Assembly: GCF_014831675.1 (NCBI RefSeq)
Contig: NZ_VJXY01000010.1
Span: 124,671 to 188,670, forward strand
Direction of reading: 5' to 3'
Source: Komarekiella delphini-convector SJRDD-AB1
Lineage (GTDB): Bacteria; Cyanobacteriota; Cyanobacteriia; Cyanobacteriales; Nostocaceae
Length of the DNA stretch: 64,000 nucleotides
Shown one piece after another: positions 1-9,035 of the stretch (positions are counted from its first letter, which is position 1; every line of letters begins with the position of its first letter). The notes under the pieces are model-generated. The model had not been told where the DNA came from and searched no databases. It saw nothing but the letters and a program-made list of their open reading frames with translations. The position numbers and the translations under genes were made by a program.

Positions 1-1
1 C

Positions 2-250
2 TATGCTCGCACTGACACCATAACAAGAACTGGATTTGGATATGCTCTAGCTGATGCAGTAGCACTTGCTGAAGGTCAGTTTACTACCACGGATGCTCAA
101 ACTCTGACAAGAGTTAGATATTACGGTAACTTTACTTTAAGTATGGCTGATGCAAGAGCCAAGGCTAGTGCAATCACCGGAAGCAAAATTGCTCGATTTT
201 CTAGTTTTAGTACTTCTACTTCGCTTACTTTCACGAGTTTTAATAATTAA
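2..250 (+). CDS. C-terminal part of a small Ser/Thr/Ala-rich protein (5' end outside window)
   Basis: An open frame enters from the left edge and stops at TAA 248-250, giving 82 residues. The tail is rich in Ala, Thr, Ser and Phe and ends in runs such as FSSFSTSTSLTFTSF. No family is recognised. It lies 29 bp before the double-glycine-leader gene at 280 in the same direction, so the two may share a transcript. It could be a paralogue of that gene with its own leader outside the window; this is inference because the N-terminus is not visible. Confidence 0.6.
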   Translation, partial: YARTDTITRTGFGYALADAVALAEGQFTTTDAQTLTRVRYYGNFTLSMADARAKASAITGSKIARFSSFSTSTSLTFTSFNN

Positions 251-279
251 ATAATATCGGTAGGGACATGAGGCGTATT

Positions 280-606
280 ATGAAGAAATTAAAAATATCA
301 AATTTGAGTTTTTGTGAGTTAGCAGCAGATAAAGTTGTTGAAGTTAAAGGTGGATTGACTGCTGCTGAAAGTTTGGCATATGAGTATTCACGCTGGTTAT
401 TAACGAGTTTTTTTAATCCTGTGGCTGTACAATATATTACTGAAGAATTTTATTCTAGTTCAGAATATGTTGGTGAAAAGTTAGAGAATGAAACCACTGG
501 CAAATCTGGATATGTAGTGTCAAGCAGAGATGGCACATCTCAGGCTGGTGTAGTAGTTGGTCGAAACTCGAGAAAAGCTTTTGCCTCATCTATCTATTAT
601 GCCTAA
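280..606 (+). CDS. Small protein with double-glycine-type leader
   Basis: From ATG 280 the product has 108 residues. The first 25 form a leader-like segment: MKKLKISNLSFCELAADK, then VVEVKGG. This resembles the GG leaders of cyanobacterial peptides exported by peptidase-containing ABC transporters. The remaining ~83 residues are aromatic and Ser/Gly rich with no recognised domain. ATG 280 is preferred over ATG 268 because GAGG at 270-273 sits 6 bases before it. The export role is inferred from the leader; no transporter gene is in the window. It may instead be an ordinary hypothetical protein. Confidence 0.6.
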   Translation: MKKLKISNLSFCELAADKVVEVKGGLTAAESLAYEYSRWLLTSFFNPVAVQYITEEFYSSSEYVGEKLENETTGKSGYVVSSRDGTSQAGVVVGRNSRKAFASSIYYA

Positions 607-711
607 AAAGCTTGAATTGATTCATGGAGTTTCTCTCGTACTTCTGCATTCTCAATTGCTCAATTCATCGCAGATTACCTTTGCTTAAAAAAGTTAAAGA
701 CAGGCTAGATT

Positions 712-814
712 GTCAGTCTAGTACAACCTGATTTGATCATTTAAGGCAATAAATACTTGATTGATAAGTACCTAAATGATAAGTATTAGTTGAAAATCAT
801 TTTACTAGACTGAC
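712..814. repeat. 12-bp inverted repeat, 79 bp apart
   Basis: GTCAGTCTAGTA at 712-723 is the exact reverse complement of TACTAGACTGAC at 803-814. The AT-rich interior contains two near-identical AAGTA/TGATAAGTA segments. It lies in the gap between two small genes and could be a long hairpin, a terminator-like structure or a miniature element. Confidence 0.5.
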
Positions 815-875
815 TCTCTAACAATTTTTATTAAAGCTATACCAATTACTGCTGAATTAACACAGTCTTTTGAAA

Positions 876-1061
876 ATGATTCGCCGTCAAGTTATCATCA
901 AACAAATAATATTATCAGATAGCAAAATTATTGCAGAAGCGAAAACCATAGTTATGGCTTCTGGTGATGCTCAAAGTGAGATTAACCAAAGTATTTCAGT
1001 TAATATTTCATCTAACAACACTTCTAGCAGTTACACACAGTATAGTTATTCTGCTAATTAG
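876..1061 (+). CDS. Small Ser-rich hypothetical protein
   Basis: About 61 residues from ATG 876; a TTG at 870 would add two. The sequence opens MIRRQVIIKQIILSDSK, passes through IAEAKTIVMASGDAQ, and ends in a Ser/Asn/Tyr-rich tail (SSNNTSSSYTQYSYS). I associate this plan (basic start, IAEA, SGD, Ser-rich tail) with small hypothetical proteins of filamentous cyanobacteria; no function is known to me. It has no signal peptide and no transmembrane segment. Confidence 0.5.
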   Translation: MIRRQVIIKQIILSDSKIIAEAKTIVMASGDAQSEINQSISVNISSNNTSSSYTQYSYSAN

Positions 1062-1136
1062 CAGATAATAAGAGAAGTTGGGAGTCTTAATTGCTCACTA
1101 ATTATTGAGAATTGGTATGTAGCGATCGCAGATATT

Positions 1137-1964
1137 CTATTCTTTTAAAAAACAAGCATTATTTACTTTGCGCCTATATTTTAACGCAATACCAATCACA
1201 CCACTAGAAATAAGTAAAGCTATGTTATCTGATGGTTCAGGTGCTTTAACTGTAACTTGATTTCTCTTAACTTCTACTAAAGCTACATTGGTTGTGTTTG
1301 CAAAAGTGCGTTGCAAGGAACCCTGAACAAGAACTGTTGCAAATTCTTCCTTGCCTCCAAAACTAGATTCAGATTTTTGATTACTTATGACAATATTTTT
1401 GCTATTATTAACTTTTAAAAAATCGTTATTATCCTCTGTAAATAAACCCCCTGCAATATTAAAAGAGTCTAAAACTTTATTATTATCAATGTCGAACAAT
1501 ACCCAAGACATATCTCCAATTGCTTTTGCATTTTCTTGTGGTGCAGCATCGATAGATGTTTGTAAAGCTAAAAAAGCTTTAAAGTCAAAAAAGAAAGATT
1601 TATCTGCTTCTACAGAGAAACTTCCGATCAGGCTAGCTTCACTTTCTGCAAATCCTGAATAATCAGTATTCACCCCCTCAGCTAAACTGAAAGATGAATT
1701 AAAAGCTTCTGGTGGAAAGACTGTAAAACTTGCTTCGGCATCAGCAATAGTTGCGACATCTCCACCTTGAAAAATGGCTTCGGCGTTGGTATCAGTTATT
1801 GTCAAAGTACTCAAAGGGCTTTGACTAAAGTTTGTAAATAATAATTCTCCTTTAGATAACGCAAGAGTAGCAGCCTGAGTGGGTAAAGCTGCAACTACAG
1901 AGCTAGTTAGCAATGGAGTAACAACTAATAAGAGTCGCTTGACAAATTGCAGATAAGTCTTCAT
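1137..1964 (-). CDS. PEP-CTERM sorted secreted protein
   Basis: A 275-residue exported protein. A signal peptide covers about residues 1-31 (FVKRLLLVVTPLLTSSVVAA, then cleavage near TQA-A). The middle is an acidic, Ser/Phe-rich beta-type domain without a recognised family. The C-terminus has APEPS near residue 241, a hydrophobic segment IALLISSGVIGIAL and basic KYRRK, which is the tripartite PEP-CTERM sorting signal. Family knowledge says such proteins are processed by an exosortase and attached to the envelope or to exopolysaccharide. It is transcribed opposite to the small genes on its left. The ~940 bp behind its start hold no gene. Confidence 0.75.
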   Translation of the reverse strand: MKTYLQFVKRLLLVVTPLLTSSVVAALPTQAATLALSKGELLFTNFSQSPLSTLTITDTNAEAIFQGGDVATIADAEASFTVFPPEAFNSSFSLAEGVNTDYSGFAESEASLIGSFSVEADKSFFFDFKAFLALQTSIDAAPQENAKAIGDMSWVLFDIDNNKVLDSFNIAGGLFTEDNNDFLKVNNSKNIVISNQKSESSFGGKEEFATVLVQGSLQRTFANTTNVALVEVKRNQVTVKAPEPSDNIALLISSGVIGIALKYRRKVNNACFLKE

Positions 1965-2437
1965 GGAACTCTCTTATTTTATAAATAATATGTAAGCCTA
2001 GTCTGATGTTAATAGGGACAAGCAGAATTATTATTTATAATACAGGTAATCACCTAACTTATAACAAAGGAAAGGGATACAAAAAGTTGCAAATCCTTGA
2101 ACAGTAAGGATATATCAATTATTAAGTGGGCATAATTAAACATAAGATGTTTTGTAGCTTTTAATTAGTATTTTTAGGCTAAAAGCCAAATATTAAATTT
2201 AATTTATTGATGCCCACCTACTTCCAACTTTTACAAAAACACAGAAAAATTGACTACTATTAACAGCTAATTAGCATTCAAGTTGCATGCTAGAAGTTAG
2301 GAAAACTATACAATCTGACTCCTAACTTCTTATAGTAATTTTCAAATACGTGAAATACAGGAGCCAGTTACGTGAGCGAAGATGCGTCTTTGGCGGTAGC
2401 CTGCGGCAAGCCGCTGCGCGTCTACGTTAAAAAATTG
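1965..2437. other. Gene-free stretch
   Basis: AT-rich sequence upstream of the PEP-CTERM gene. No open frame looks coding. Near 2390-2425 there is a GC-rich palindromic motif (GGTAGCCTGCGGCAAGCC, then GCTGCGCGTCTACG). Similar motifs recur near 50.6, 53.4, 61.6 and 63.2 kb in this window. Confidence 0.5.
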
Positions 2438-2769
2438 GGCATTGCTGAATCAGGGGATGAATTTTGATGTATTGAAATTTTCCACTCCTTACTCTCTCTG
2501 TCTTGAAAAGTTTCCTAGGTCGGGCTAACCCTCCTTCTCCTGACGGAGACGCTACGCGAACAGAACTTTTCGCTGCGTCTCTGTCTTGAAAAGTTTCCTA
2601 GGTCGGGCTAACCCTCCTTCTCCTGACGGAGACGCTACGCGAACAGAACTTTTCGCTGCGCCTCTGTCTTGGAAAGTTCTGTTCGCCGGAAGCCGGCGCT
2701 CAGACTTTCCGCTGCGTGTTAGCGTAGCGGGGCGTAGCCCAATAAATCATCCCGCAATTATGCAACGCC
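2438..2769. mobile_element. MITE-like element carrying 83-bp tandem repeats
   Basis: The left end GGCATTGCTGAATCAGGGGA and the right end, read inward as GGCGTTGCATAATTGCGGGA, form imperfect terminal inverted repeats of about 28 bp. Flanks AAAAATTG and AAAAAATG match at 7 of 8 bases, consistent with a decayed 8-bp target duplication. Inside are two full 83-bp direct repeats (2496-2578 and 2579-2661) and the start of a third at 2662. The same ends bound the 91-bp element at 51253-51343. No transposase is encoded. Confidence 0.6.
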
Positions 2770-2904
2770 AAAAAATGAATTTGACAAAGAGTTTTAGCCT
2801 TAACTGAACCGTATTAGGTTAAAGAGGACTCCGTTTAAATTCACTCTTTTTCTTCCTCTTAACTATTGGTCAGTTGTTTATTGTTACAACTGACCAATAG
2901 CTAA

Positions 2905-3510
2905 TTAAATGAACCCAATGCGGTCAAGAGGCCAAAAGCGAAATGTTGCTCGACCAATGATATTTTTACTAGGTAAAAAGCCCCAGTATCGAGAGTCGTT
3001 ACTATCATTGCGGTTATCACCCATGACGAAAAATTCGTCTTCAGGGACTTTCACGGCTAAGAAAGGCCGATTTGGTGGTTCAGCAATGTAGTCTTCTGAT
3101 AAGGGTTGACCGTTGAGATAAACTTTCCCAGAAGCAACACTAATCACCTCTCCAGGCTTACCAATAACCCGCTTGATGAAGGCTTGGTCTTTGGGATATC
3201 CTCTACGTTGTAGTTCTGCGGGTGGCTGAAAAACAATAATATCGCCAGTTATAGGAGGGTGGAAACGGTAGGAGATTTTTTCCACTACCAGGCGATCGCC
3301 CGTGTGTAAGGTAGGTAACATCGAGTCAGAGGGTATATAGCGGGGTTCGGCGATAAAAGTCCTGATCAGGAGTGCCAAACATAAGGCGATCGCAACCAGA
3401 GTCAGATTTTCTTGCCAACTACGCCATGCTTTCGATGACGCAGTAGCTTCTTTTGCATCACTTTCGTGAGGAGTCATAGAGGTTTTCAGCCAATTCAAAA
3501 AGTGGGACAA
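2905..3510 (-). CDS. lepB: Signal peptidase I
   Basis: A 201-residue type I leader peptidase (family S26) that cleaves signal peptides on the outer face of the plasma membrane. One N-terminal membrane anchor lies at about residues 34-53. The catalytic Ser is S63 in SDSM, and the general-base Lys is K113 in FIKRVIG. Box E reads GDNRNDSNDSR at 164-174. Length is normal for the short cyanobacterial enzymes. ATG 3510 is used; a second ATG twelve codons in would also keep the anchor. It stands alone, with gene-free DNA on both sides. Confidence 0.95.
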   Translation of the reverse strand: MSHFLNWLKTSMTPHESDAKEATASSKAWRSWQENLTLVAIALCLALLIRTFIAEPRYIPSDSMLPTLHTGDRLVVEKISYRFHPPITGDIIVFQPPAELQRRGYPKDQAFIKRVIGKPGEVISVASGKVYLNGQPLSEDYIAEPPNRPFLAVKVPEDEFFVMGDNRNDSNDSRYWGFLPSKNIIGRATFRFWPLDRIGFI

Positions 3511-3881
3511 ATACCTTGATTATTTTGGCGTTAAAGGTATACTTGTAAGCAAGCTGGGTTTTGCATAAACCCATACAAATATTAGTAATACACTTATCGC
3601 ATCTACCAAAATTAAGCAAAACTAGTGTGCATAAAATATAACCTGCTCAGGTGATACAAGCTTAAGATTAGAGCTGCCGCATAGATTATTGAATCTCCTC
3701 ATCTTAACTGGTGCAATTATAAAGCAAGGTTATAGCTGATTCTGAGTTTTGCCTCCTCCTCTTGAAAAACTAGTCACCGATTGCTAGAGCGATATAGCCA
3801 GCCGATTTTTTCTTGAGTGGAAAACTGGTTATTGAATGGCAAAATAAAAACAATAATGGTGGAATAAACAAAAACAGCTTA
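3511..3881. other. Gene-free stretch between lepB and mazF-like gene
   Basis: About 370 bp, AT-rich. It should carry the lepB promoter on the minus strand and the 3' region of the toxin gene. I see no convincing small frame, strong hairpin or repeat. Confidence 0.4.
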
Positions 3882-4244
3882 TCAAAAATACTCAACTACC
3901 GCAGCAATAGCGGTAGCTATTTCCTCCATAATTTCAGTTGAACATTCTCCAATTTTACGGATGAATCTTTGCACATCCATACCGCGCAATTGTAAAACAT
4001 CTACAGCAGAAGCTTTTGTCAAACTATTTTTGGTGTCTGGTTCAATTTTGATATGCCAGATATTGCCAGTGTAATATTCCTTCCAGTCTGTGATTGGTGC
4101 AACTAATTTAATAAGTAATTTACCAACACCATCGGAGCTTACCACCACAGCAGATCGGATTTTTTTTATTTCTGCTCCCACTGTTGGATCAAAATTAGCT
4201 AGCCAAATATCACCCCGTTGAGGCTCAGGAGAGCTAATAATCAA
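3882..4244 (-). CDS. MazF/PemK-type endoribonuclease toxin
   Basis: A 120-residue protein of the MazF/PemK fold (type II toxin, mRNA interferase). The family signature is visible: PQRGDIWLANFDPTVGAEI near residues 8-26, then RSAVVVSSD and a KLVAPIT strand, with hydrophobic C-terminal helices. The gene overlaps the 3' end of the upstream antitoxin-like gene by 11 bp, the usual translational coupling in these modules. Cleavage specificity cannot be read from the sequence. Confidence 0.85.
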   Translation of the reverse strand: MIISSPEPQRGDIWLANFDPTVGAEIKKIRSAVVVSSDGVGKLLIKLVAPITDWKEYYTGNIWHIKIEPDTKNSLTKASAVDVLQLRGMDVQRFIRKIGECSTEIMEEIATAIAAVVEYF

Positions 4245-4452
4245 CTAAGTCTCCTGTCTGTAATTCTTGCCATTCTCTATCTTGTTGGTAATGTACTAAC
4301 ATTAACTCAGCTTGTTCTGCTAATATGCGTCGCCGTTCTGCTAATGGCAACTTCATGAACTCACGACGGTTGATATTTTGAAATTTTACAGGTATGTCTT
4401 TTGTTTCTAGCTGGGTGTTCTCTTTTTGAGTAGTAGATTTTGACACTTCCAT
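4234..4452 (-). CDS. Antitoxin partner of the MazF-like toxin
   Basis: A 72-residue, charged, probably helical protein directly upstream of and overlapping the toxin by 11 bp. The central part (EFMKLPLAERRRILAEQAE) resembles the helical segment common in small cyanobacterial antitoxins. The C-terminal half (YQQDREWQELQTGDLVDY) is the likely toxin-wrapping tail. No clear MazE-type DNA-binding fold can be read, so the assignment rests on gene order, size and overlap. Confidence 0.7.
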   Translation of the reverse strand: MEVSKSTTQKENTQLETKDIPVKFQNINRREFMKLPLAERRRILAEQAELMLVHYQQDREWQELQTGDLVDY

Positions 4453-4628
4453 AGATTAACAGTAATTGCTGACTTATGTTGATTCTATCTCAACTGATAT
4501 CTTGCACCATTCTCAATAATCGTAGGTAAGGCAATGCCTTTAACATAAACGTCTACTGAGATAAATACTTTGGTTGATGTATTCGACCAAAGAAAAAGGT
4601 TTTACTTTGTAATATATCGAGAAAGCAA

Positions 4629-4991
4629 CTACAACTCTTCAATTGTTACTAAACCACCCTTGGTAAACTGTATGACAAGTTCATGCTCATCAAGTAAAGC
4701 TGTACCTAATAGAGGTAGCCGTCCTGTAGCAAGTACATTGACTTCCCGTTCTTCTTCATTCCAAATAATGGTAGCTTGATGTACTGGCAAGATTACGTTA
4801 CTATTGTCAGCTAAATTTGCATAGATATCATACACAAAAGGAAAACCCAAGAGAGTCATTGCTGCTGGGTGTAGGGAAAGAAACTCTGTAAAACCTGTAT
4901 CGAGAACAAATTCAATAGTAAAATCTGGTTGATTTAGCAGTCGAAATATTATGTCAACGGTGGCGCGTCCATTCTTGACAATACCAAAAAT
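4629..4991 (-). CDS. Clan AA (retropepsin-like) aspartic protease, start codon ATT or lost
   Basis: The frame gives about 120 residues when read from the codon overlapping the upstream stop (TAATT, where homologues would be expected to have TAATG). It contains the catalytic motif as FVLDTGFTEF near residue 34 and the C-terminal LPLLGTALL near residue 91, both hallmarks of single-domain retropepsin-like proteases. The first ATG (4857-4859) lies downstream of the DTG motif, so starting there would delete the active site. No ATG, GTG or TTG occurs in frame between the preceding stop at 5001-5003 and 4859. Either a rare ATT start is used or the start codon has mutated. Confidence 0.65.
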   Translation of the reverse strand: MFGIVKNGRATVDIIFRLLNQPDFTIEFVLDTGFTEFLSLHPAAMTLLGFPFVYDIYANLADNSNVILPVHQATIIWNEEEREVNVLATGRLPLLGTALLDEHELVIQFTKGGLVTIEEL

Positions 4992-5263
4992 TACCGATAA
5001 TCACGCTCCATTTCACCACTAAAAGAAGCAGCAACTTTGTAACCAATGCGAATACCGAAAAGTCGAGCAAATGGGTGTTTGTTACGCAAATATCGCGCCG
5101 ATTCTATACCTATTTTGTCAACTACATATTCACCTGTTTCTATATCAATAATCACCATTTTACCGATGTTTTCTTCTTGTTCCACTTGTTGACGAATACT
5201 ATTTTCGTATATTTCTCTGGCACGTTTTCCAACTTCTTCACTACTTAAAAAAATTGTTTGCAC
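4991..5263 (-). CDS. Conserved hypothetical protein coupled to the aspartic protease
   Basis: A 90-residue soluble protein (opens MQTIFLSSEEVGKRAREIYE) with no recognised domain. Its middle reads MVIIDIETGEYVVDKIGIES and it ends in GEMERDYR. The stop codon overlaps the first base of the probable start of the protease gene, so the two form a translationally coupled pair. The layout of a small partner followed by a small enzyme resembles toxin-antitoxin modules, but a function cannot be claimed. Confidence 0.7.
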   Translation of the reverse strand: MQTIFLSSEEVGKRAREIYENSIRQQVEQEENIGKMVIIDIETGEYVVDKIGIESARYLRNKHPFARLFGIRIGYKVAASFSGEMERDYR

Positions 5264-5491
5264 GCTCTTGCTCCCTAATTCCTGATTTGTATTAGATTCT
5301 ATCTCAATACATAATTATGTACGTTAGCAAGGCTCGCCCTATTCCAAGTCATCGTTTGAGAAGTCTTTGACGATTAATTAAGCTCATGATTAATGGTTAA
5401 GTTTTTGTCTTTCCTCTTACACTGAAAACAGCTAAATTCCACAATTACGATAAAAAAATTTATATAAGTTAGACTGAAGCACGAAACCTAA

Positions 5492-5703
5492 CGCTATAAA
5501 ACTTTTGAGATTCCTAAAAAGTCTGGTGGTATTCGTAAGATATCAACTCCGGTAACTGCGCTTAAAATTATTTAGAAAAAACTTAATCAAGTCTTACAAA
5601 CAGTGTATGAATTAAAACCATCAGTGCATGGGTTTGTGATGGGAAAAATATTGTAACTAATGCTCAAGCTCATACTAAAAAACGCTATGTTCTAAATCTT
5701 GTT
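5492..5703 (+). pseudogene. Remnant of a retron-type reverse transcriptase (N-terminal part)
   Basis: Translating from 5492 gives RYKTFEIPKKSGGIRKISTP, then a segment ending LKII, a TAG stop (5573-5575), then QVLQTVYELKPSVHGFVMGK. After a one-base frameshift near 5645 it continues IVTNAQAHTKKRYVLNL. These blocks match the start of retron/group II-like reverse transcriptases (IPKKSGGxRxI, HGF, IVTNA, VLNLD). The sequence breaks off just before the expected catalytic region. No msr/msd structure was identified beside it, and the locus is dead. Confidence 0.65.
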
Positions 5704-5708
5704 ATGAT

Positions 5709-5879
5709 AAGCGAAAAAATACTGATTTGGATTTACCGCAAATATATGTAACTGTGCCAACTTCTGCCATAAAATCAGAGAATTTAAAGAAAATTGATGG
5801 CATATATGTTGATATAAAAAATATAGAAAAGTTTGTAAGAGAGATATACAAAAGAGTTTGTAAAATATCTAACAATTAA
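5709..5879 (+). other. Unrecognised 56-codon open frame after the RT remnant
   Basis: An open frame without a usual start codon reads KRKNTDLDLPQIYVTVPTSA, then IKSENLKKIDGIYVDIKNIE, and ends at TAA 5877-5879. Its coherent Lys/Ile-rich composition suggests the 3' end of a real gene, perhaps the partner of the decayed reverse transcriptase, joined to it by deletion. The family is not recognised. Confidence 0.3.
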
Positions 5880-5915
5880 TCTAAATAAAATAATTTTTTC
5901 CCTTAAAGAGTTAAA

Positions 5916-5948
5916 AAAACGGTAGAGCAATAAATACTCTACCGTTTT
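5916..5948 (-). terminator. Rho-independent terminator of clpC
   Basis: A 12-bp perfect stem (AAAACGGTAGAG at 5916-5927, CTCTACCGTTTT at 5937-5948) with a 9-nt loop. On the minus strand it is followed by a T run (complement of the A run from 5913). It lies 40 bp beyond the clpC stop. Confidence 0.8.
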
Positions 5949-5988
5949 CTAATTTTTTATTTGAGATTCAAATCCCAAATTTCAAATC

Positions 5989-8457
5989 TTACTCAACCAC
6001 TTGGGGTAACAATTCCCGGCGCTGTTGAGAACTAACTTGGACAACGCCATTTTCATCGACATCAACAACGGCTGTATCGCCATCCTTGATGCGACCAGAC
6101 AGAATTTCTTCTGCCAGACTATCTTCTAACAAGCGCATAATCGCTCGGCGTAAAGGTCTTGCGCCATAACTGGGGCTGTAACCTTCATCTATTAAGCGGT
6201 CTTTGAAGCGATCGGTGACTTCTAGGGTGATACCCTTTTCGGTCAGACGACCAAACACTTCTTTGAGCATAATTTCGGCGATTTGTGTCACCTCAGGCTT
6301 GCTCAACTGACGGAAGACGATAATTTCATCAAGTCGGTTGAGGAACTCTGGACGGAAGTACTGCTTGAGTTCTTCATTCACCAAAGAGCGAATCCGGTTG
6401 TAAGCTGACTCGGTGACATCTTCGGAGAATTCAAAGCCGATACCGCTGCCGCCTTTTTCAATTACCTTAGAACCAATATTGGAAGTTAAAATCAGCAAGG
6501 TGTTCTTGAAATCCACCGTGCGTCCCTTGGCATCGGTTAACCGACCGTCTTCCAAAATTTGCAGCAACATGTTAAATACATCGGGGTGCGCTTTTTCGAT
6601 TTCGTCGAACAGCACCACGGTGTAAGGACGTCGCCGCACGGCTTCGGTTAGCTGACCGCCTTCGTTATAACCAACATAACCAGGAGGCGAACCGATCAGT
6701 TTGCTGACGGTATGACGCTCCATGTATTCCGACATATCTAAGCGGATCATTGCTTCTTCGGAACCGAAGAAGTAAGATGCCAATGATTTCGCCAACTCGG
6801 TTTTACCTACACCAGTAGGCCCGGAGAAGACAAAGCTGGCAATGGGTCGGTTGGGATTTTTTAAACCGACACGAGCGCGACGAATTGCCCGTGAAACTGC
6901 CCTCACAGCTTCGTCTTGACCAATGAGACGCTGATGCAGGGTGTCTTCCATGTGCAGCAGCTTTTCAGATTCAGATTCGGTGAGTTTGTTCACCGGAACC
7001 CCAGTCCAAGAAGCGACAATATGAGCAATGTCTTCTTCTGTAACTACGGGTTCTTCGCTCTCTGTGCCAGCTGCATTGGTTTTGCTTTGAGCGATCGCGC
7101 GAATTTCGGCTTTGATTTCCATTTCGCGATCGCGCAGTTCTCCTGCTCGGTCAAAATCTTGAGAGCGGACTGCATCGTCTTTTTCTTTTAAGATCTGACG
7201 CAGTTCTTTGTCTAACTCTTTGGCTGCGGGTGGCAGTTGGGAGTTAATCAAGCGCACCCTAGAACCAGCTTCATCAATCAAGTCGATTGCTTTATCCGGG
7301 AGGTAGCGATCGCTGATGTAACGGTCAGACAATTTAGCCGCCGCCACCAATGCTTCATCGGAGATTTTCAGTTTGTGGTGTTGCTCATAGCGCTCGCGCA
7401 GACCATACAAAATTTCAATTGTTTCGTCTACAGTGGGTTCGCCGACCATCACTGGCTGGAAACGACGCTCAAGAGCTGCATCTCGCTCGATGTGTTTGCG
7501 ATATTCATCTAGCGTTGTCGCGCCGATGCACTGCAACTCACCTCTTGCCAAAGCTGGCTTGAGGATGTTTGCCGCATCAATAGCACCTTCTGCTGCACCT
7601 GCACCAATTAAGGTGTGAACTTCGTCAATTACAAGAATGACATTACCCGCAGAGCGGATTTCATCCATGATTTTTTTCAGACGTTCTTCAAATTCACCTC
7701 GATACTTGGTTCCTGCTACAAGCAAGCCGATATCTAGCGTCACCACACGCTTATCTTCCAGGATGTCAGGGACATCTTTGTTGGCAATACGTGATGCTAA
7801 ACCTTCAGCGATCGCGGTTTTACCAACCCCTGGTTCCCCAATTAGCACTGGGTTATTTTTCGTCCGGCGACCCAATATCTGAATTACGCGCTCAATTTCT
7901 TTAGCACGTCCCACCACTGGATCGAGCTTATTGTCTGTTGCCATTTGGGTGAGGTTCGAGCCAAATTCATCCAAAGTCGGGGTTTTTGTGCGACCGGATG
8001 AACCGCCTGGTGAAACTTCAGCAGTTTCTCCCAACATGCGGATTACTTGAGTTCTTACCTTAGATAGATCCACACCGAGGTTTTCTAGCACCCTGGCTGC
8101 TACACCTTCCCCTTCTCGGATTAGGCCCAACAGCAGATGCTCGGTGCCAATGTAGTTATGCCCCAATTGGCGTGCTTCTTCCAAGGATAGTTCTAAAACT
8201 CTCTTTGCCCGTGGCGTAAACGGAATTTCCACGGCAACAAAGCCTGAGCCTCGTCCTATAATTTTTTCAACTTCAATTCGAGCATCTTTAAGATTGACAC
8301 CCATTGATTTCAGCACCTTGGCGGCCACACCCGTGCCTTCACCAATCAGACCCAGGAGGATCTGCTCAGTGCCGACAAAATTGTGGCCTAAACGGCGGGC
8401 CTCTTCTTGGGCCAGCATGATTACCTTAATGGCTTTTTCTGTGAAGCGTTCAAACAT
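5989..8457 (-). CDS. clpC: ATP-dependent Clp protease ATP-binding subunit ClpC
   Basis: From the conserved start [10 protein letters not shown] the product has 822 residues; a longer ATG at 8505 would add 16 non-conserved residues. It unfolds substrates for ClpP. Two Clp N-terminal repeats cover about 1-145. The first AAA+ domain has Walker [14 protein letters not shown] near 207 and [15 protein letters not shown]-type coiled segment ([19 protein letters not shown]) follows. The second AAA+ domain has [13 protein letters not shown], and GGSGIGFEF holds the IGF loop that docks on ClpP. It is complete and typical for the family, and transcribed alone. Confidence 0.96.
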   Translation of the reverse strand: MFERFTEKAIKVIMLAQEEARRLGHNFVGTEQILLGLIGEGTGVAAKVLKSMGVNLKDARIEVEKIIGRGSGFVAVEIPFTPRAKRVLELSLEEARQLGHNYIGTEHLLLGLIREGEGVAARVLENLGVDLSKVRTQVIRMLGETAEVSPGGSSGRTKTPTLDEFGSNLTQMATDNKLDPVVGRAKEIERVIQILGRRTKNNPVLIGEPGVGKTAIAEGLASRIANKDVPDILEDKRVVTLDIGLLVAGTKYRGEFEERLKKIMDEIRSAGNVILVIDEVHTLIGAGAAEGAIDAANILKPALARGELQCIGATTLDEYRKHIERDAALERRFQPVMVGEPTVDETIEILYGLRERYEQHHKLKISDEALVAAAKLSDRYISDRYLPDKAIDLIDEAGSRVRLINSQLPPAAKELDKELRQILKEKDDAVRSQDFDRAGELRDREMEIKAEIRAIAQSKTNAAGTESEEPVVTEEDIAHIVASWTGVPVNKLTESESEKLLHMEDTLHQRLIGQDEAVRAVSRAIRRARVGLKNPNRPIASFVFSGPTGVGKTELAKSLASYFFGSEEAMIRLDMSEYMERHTVSKLIGSPPGYVGYNEGGQLTEAVRRRPYTVVLFDEIEKAHPDVFNMLLQILEDGRLTDAKGRTVDFKNTLLILTSNIGSKVIEKGGSGIGFEFSEDVTESAYNRIRSLVNEELKQYFRPEFLNRLDEIIVFRQLSKPEVTQIAEIMLKEVFGRLTEKGITLEVTDRFKDRLIDEGYSPSYGARPLRRAIMRLLEDSLAEEILSGRIKDGDTAVVDVDENGVVQVSSQQRRELLPQVVE

Positions 8458-8505
8458 GGCATTTTTCCCATCACCTGCGTCGTGCCGGTACGCTGATTTT
8501 AGCAC

Positions 8506-9035
8506 AGGCTAAGCTTTTGGACGCCTGTATAAAGATTATAGACATCCAAAAGCTTCTCACCCAGGTTAATGTGGTAATTGCTAACTATTAATTACTCTTA
8601 TATGGCTAGTGTACTGAGGAGCTTGATTTTACCAGCGTTTTAGCATTGATTACAAACAACTGATTGCTGTATTGAGTGTTTGTTAAGCTCATCCCAAACG
8701 TTAACAATTATCAAATATATTTCATAATGTCAATGTTATGCTCATAATAATAAGATTTAGTTATTAAAAAACAAGCATCAATAGATTATTCAAATTTAAA
8801 TAGGCATGTCAAGATGGCCCTTTTTTGCTGAAGGTGGTCAAATGTTAAGTAAAAGCTACCAGACGTTGCTATTCTTTCGCTGATGTTACGTCAGGAGAAA
8901 CAACTAAGGTGGCAAATTTGACTACAGACACAAAAGAAGATTGGCAAAACAAATGTATTTACATGAATTTTTAGCTAAATTAGCTAACTTTGCAACTGTA
9001 GGAAAAAATACTTATAATATTGGGTTTATCTCAAC
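8506..9035. other. Gene-free stretch between rimI and clpC
   Basis: About 580 bp counting from the likely clpC start. It should hold the clpC promoter and leader on the minus strand. It is AT-rich, and no open frame, repeat or strong terminator was found. Confidence 0.4.

Noticed and set aside
5264-5990. Possible intact retron with msr/msd
   Set aside because: The RT has a stop and a frameshift and lacks its catalytic part; no convincing msr/msd repeats were found.
6413-7882. Several plus-strand open frames opposite clpC
   Set aside because: They are antisense shadows of a highly conserved gene, with no family resemblance and no ribosome sites.
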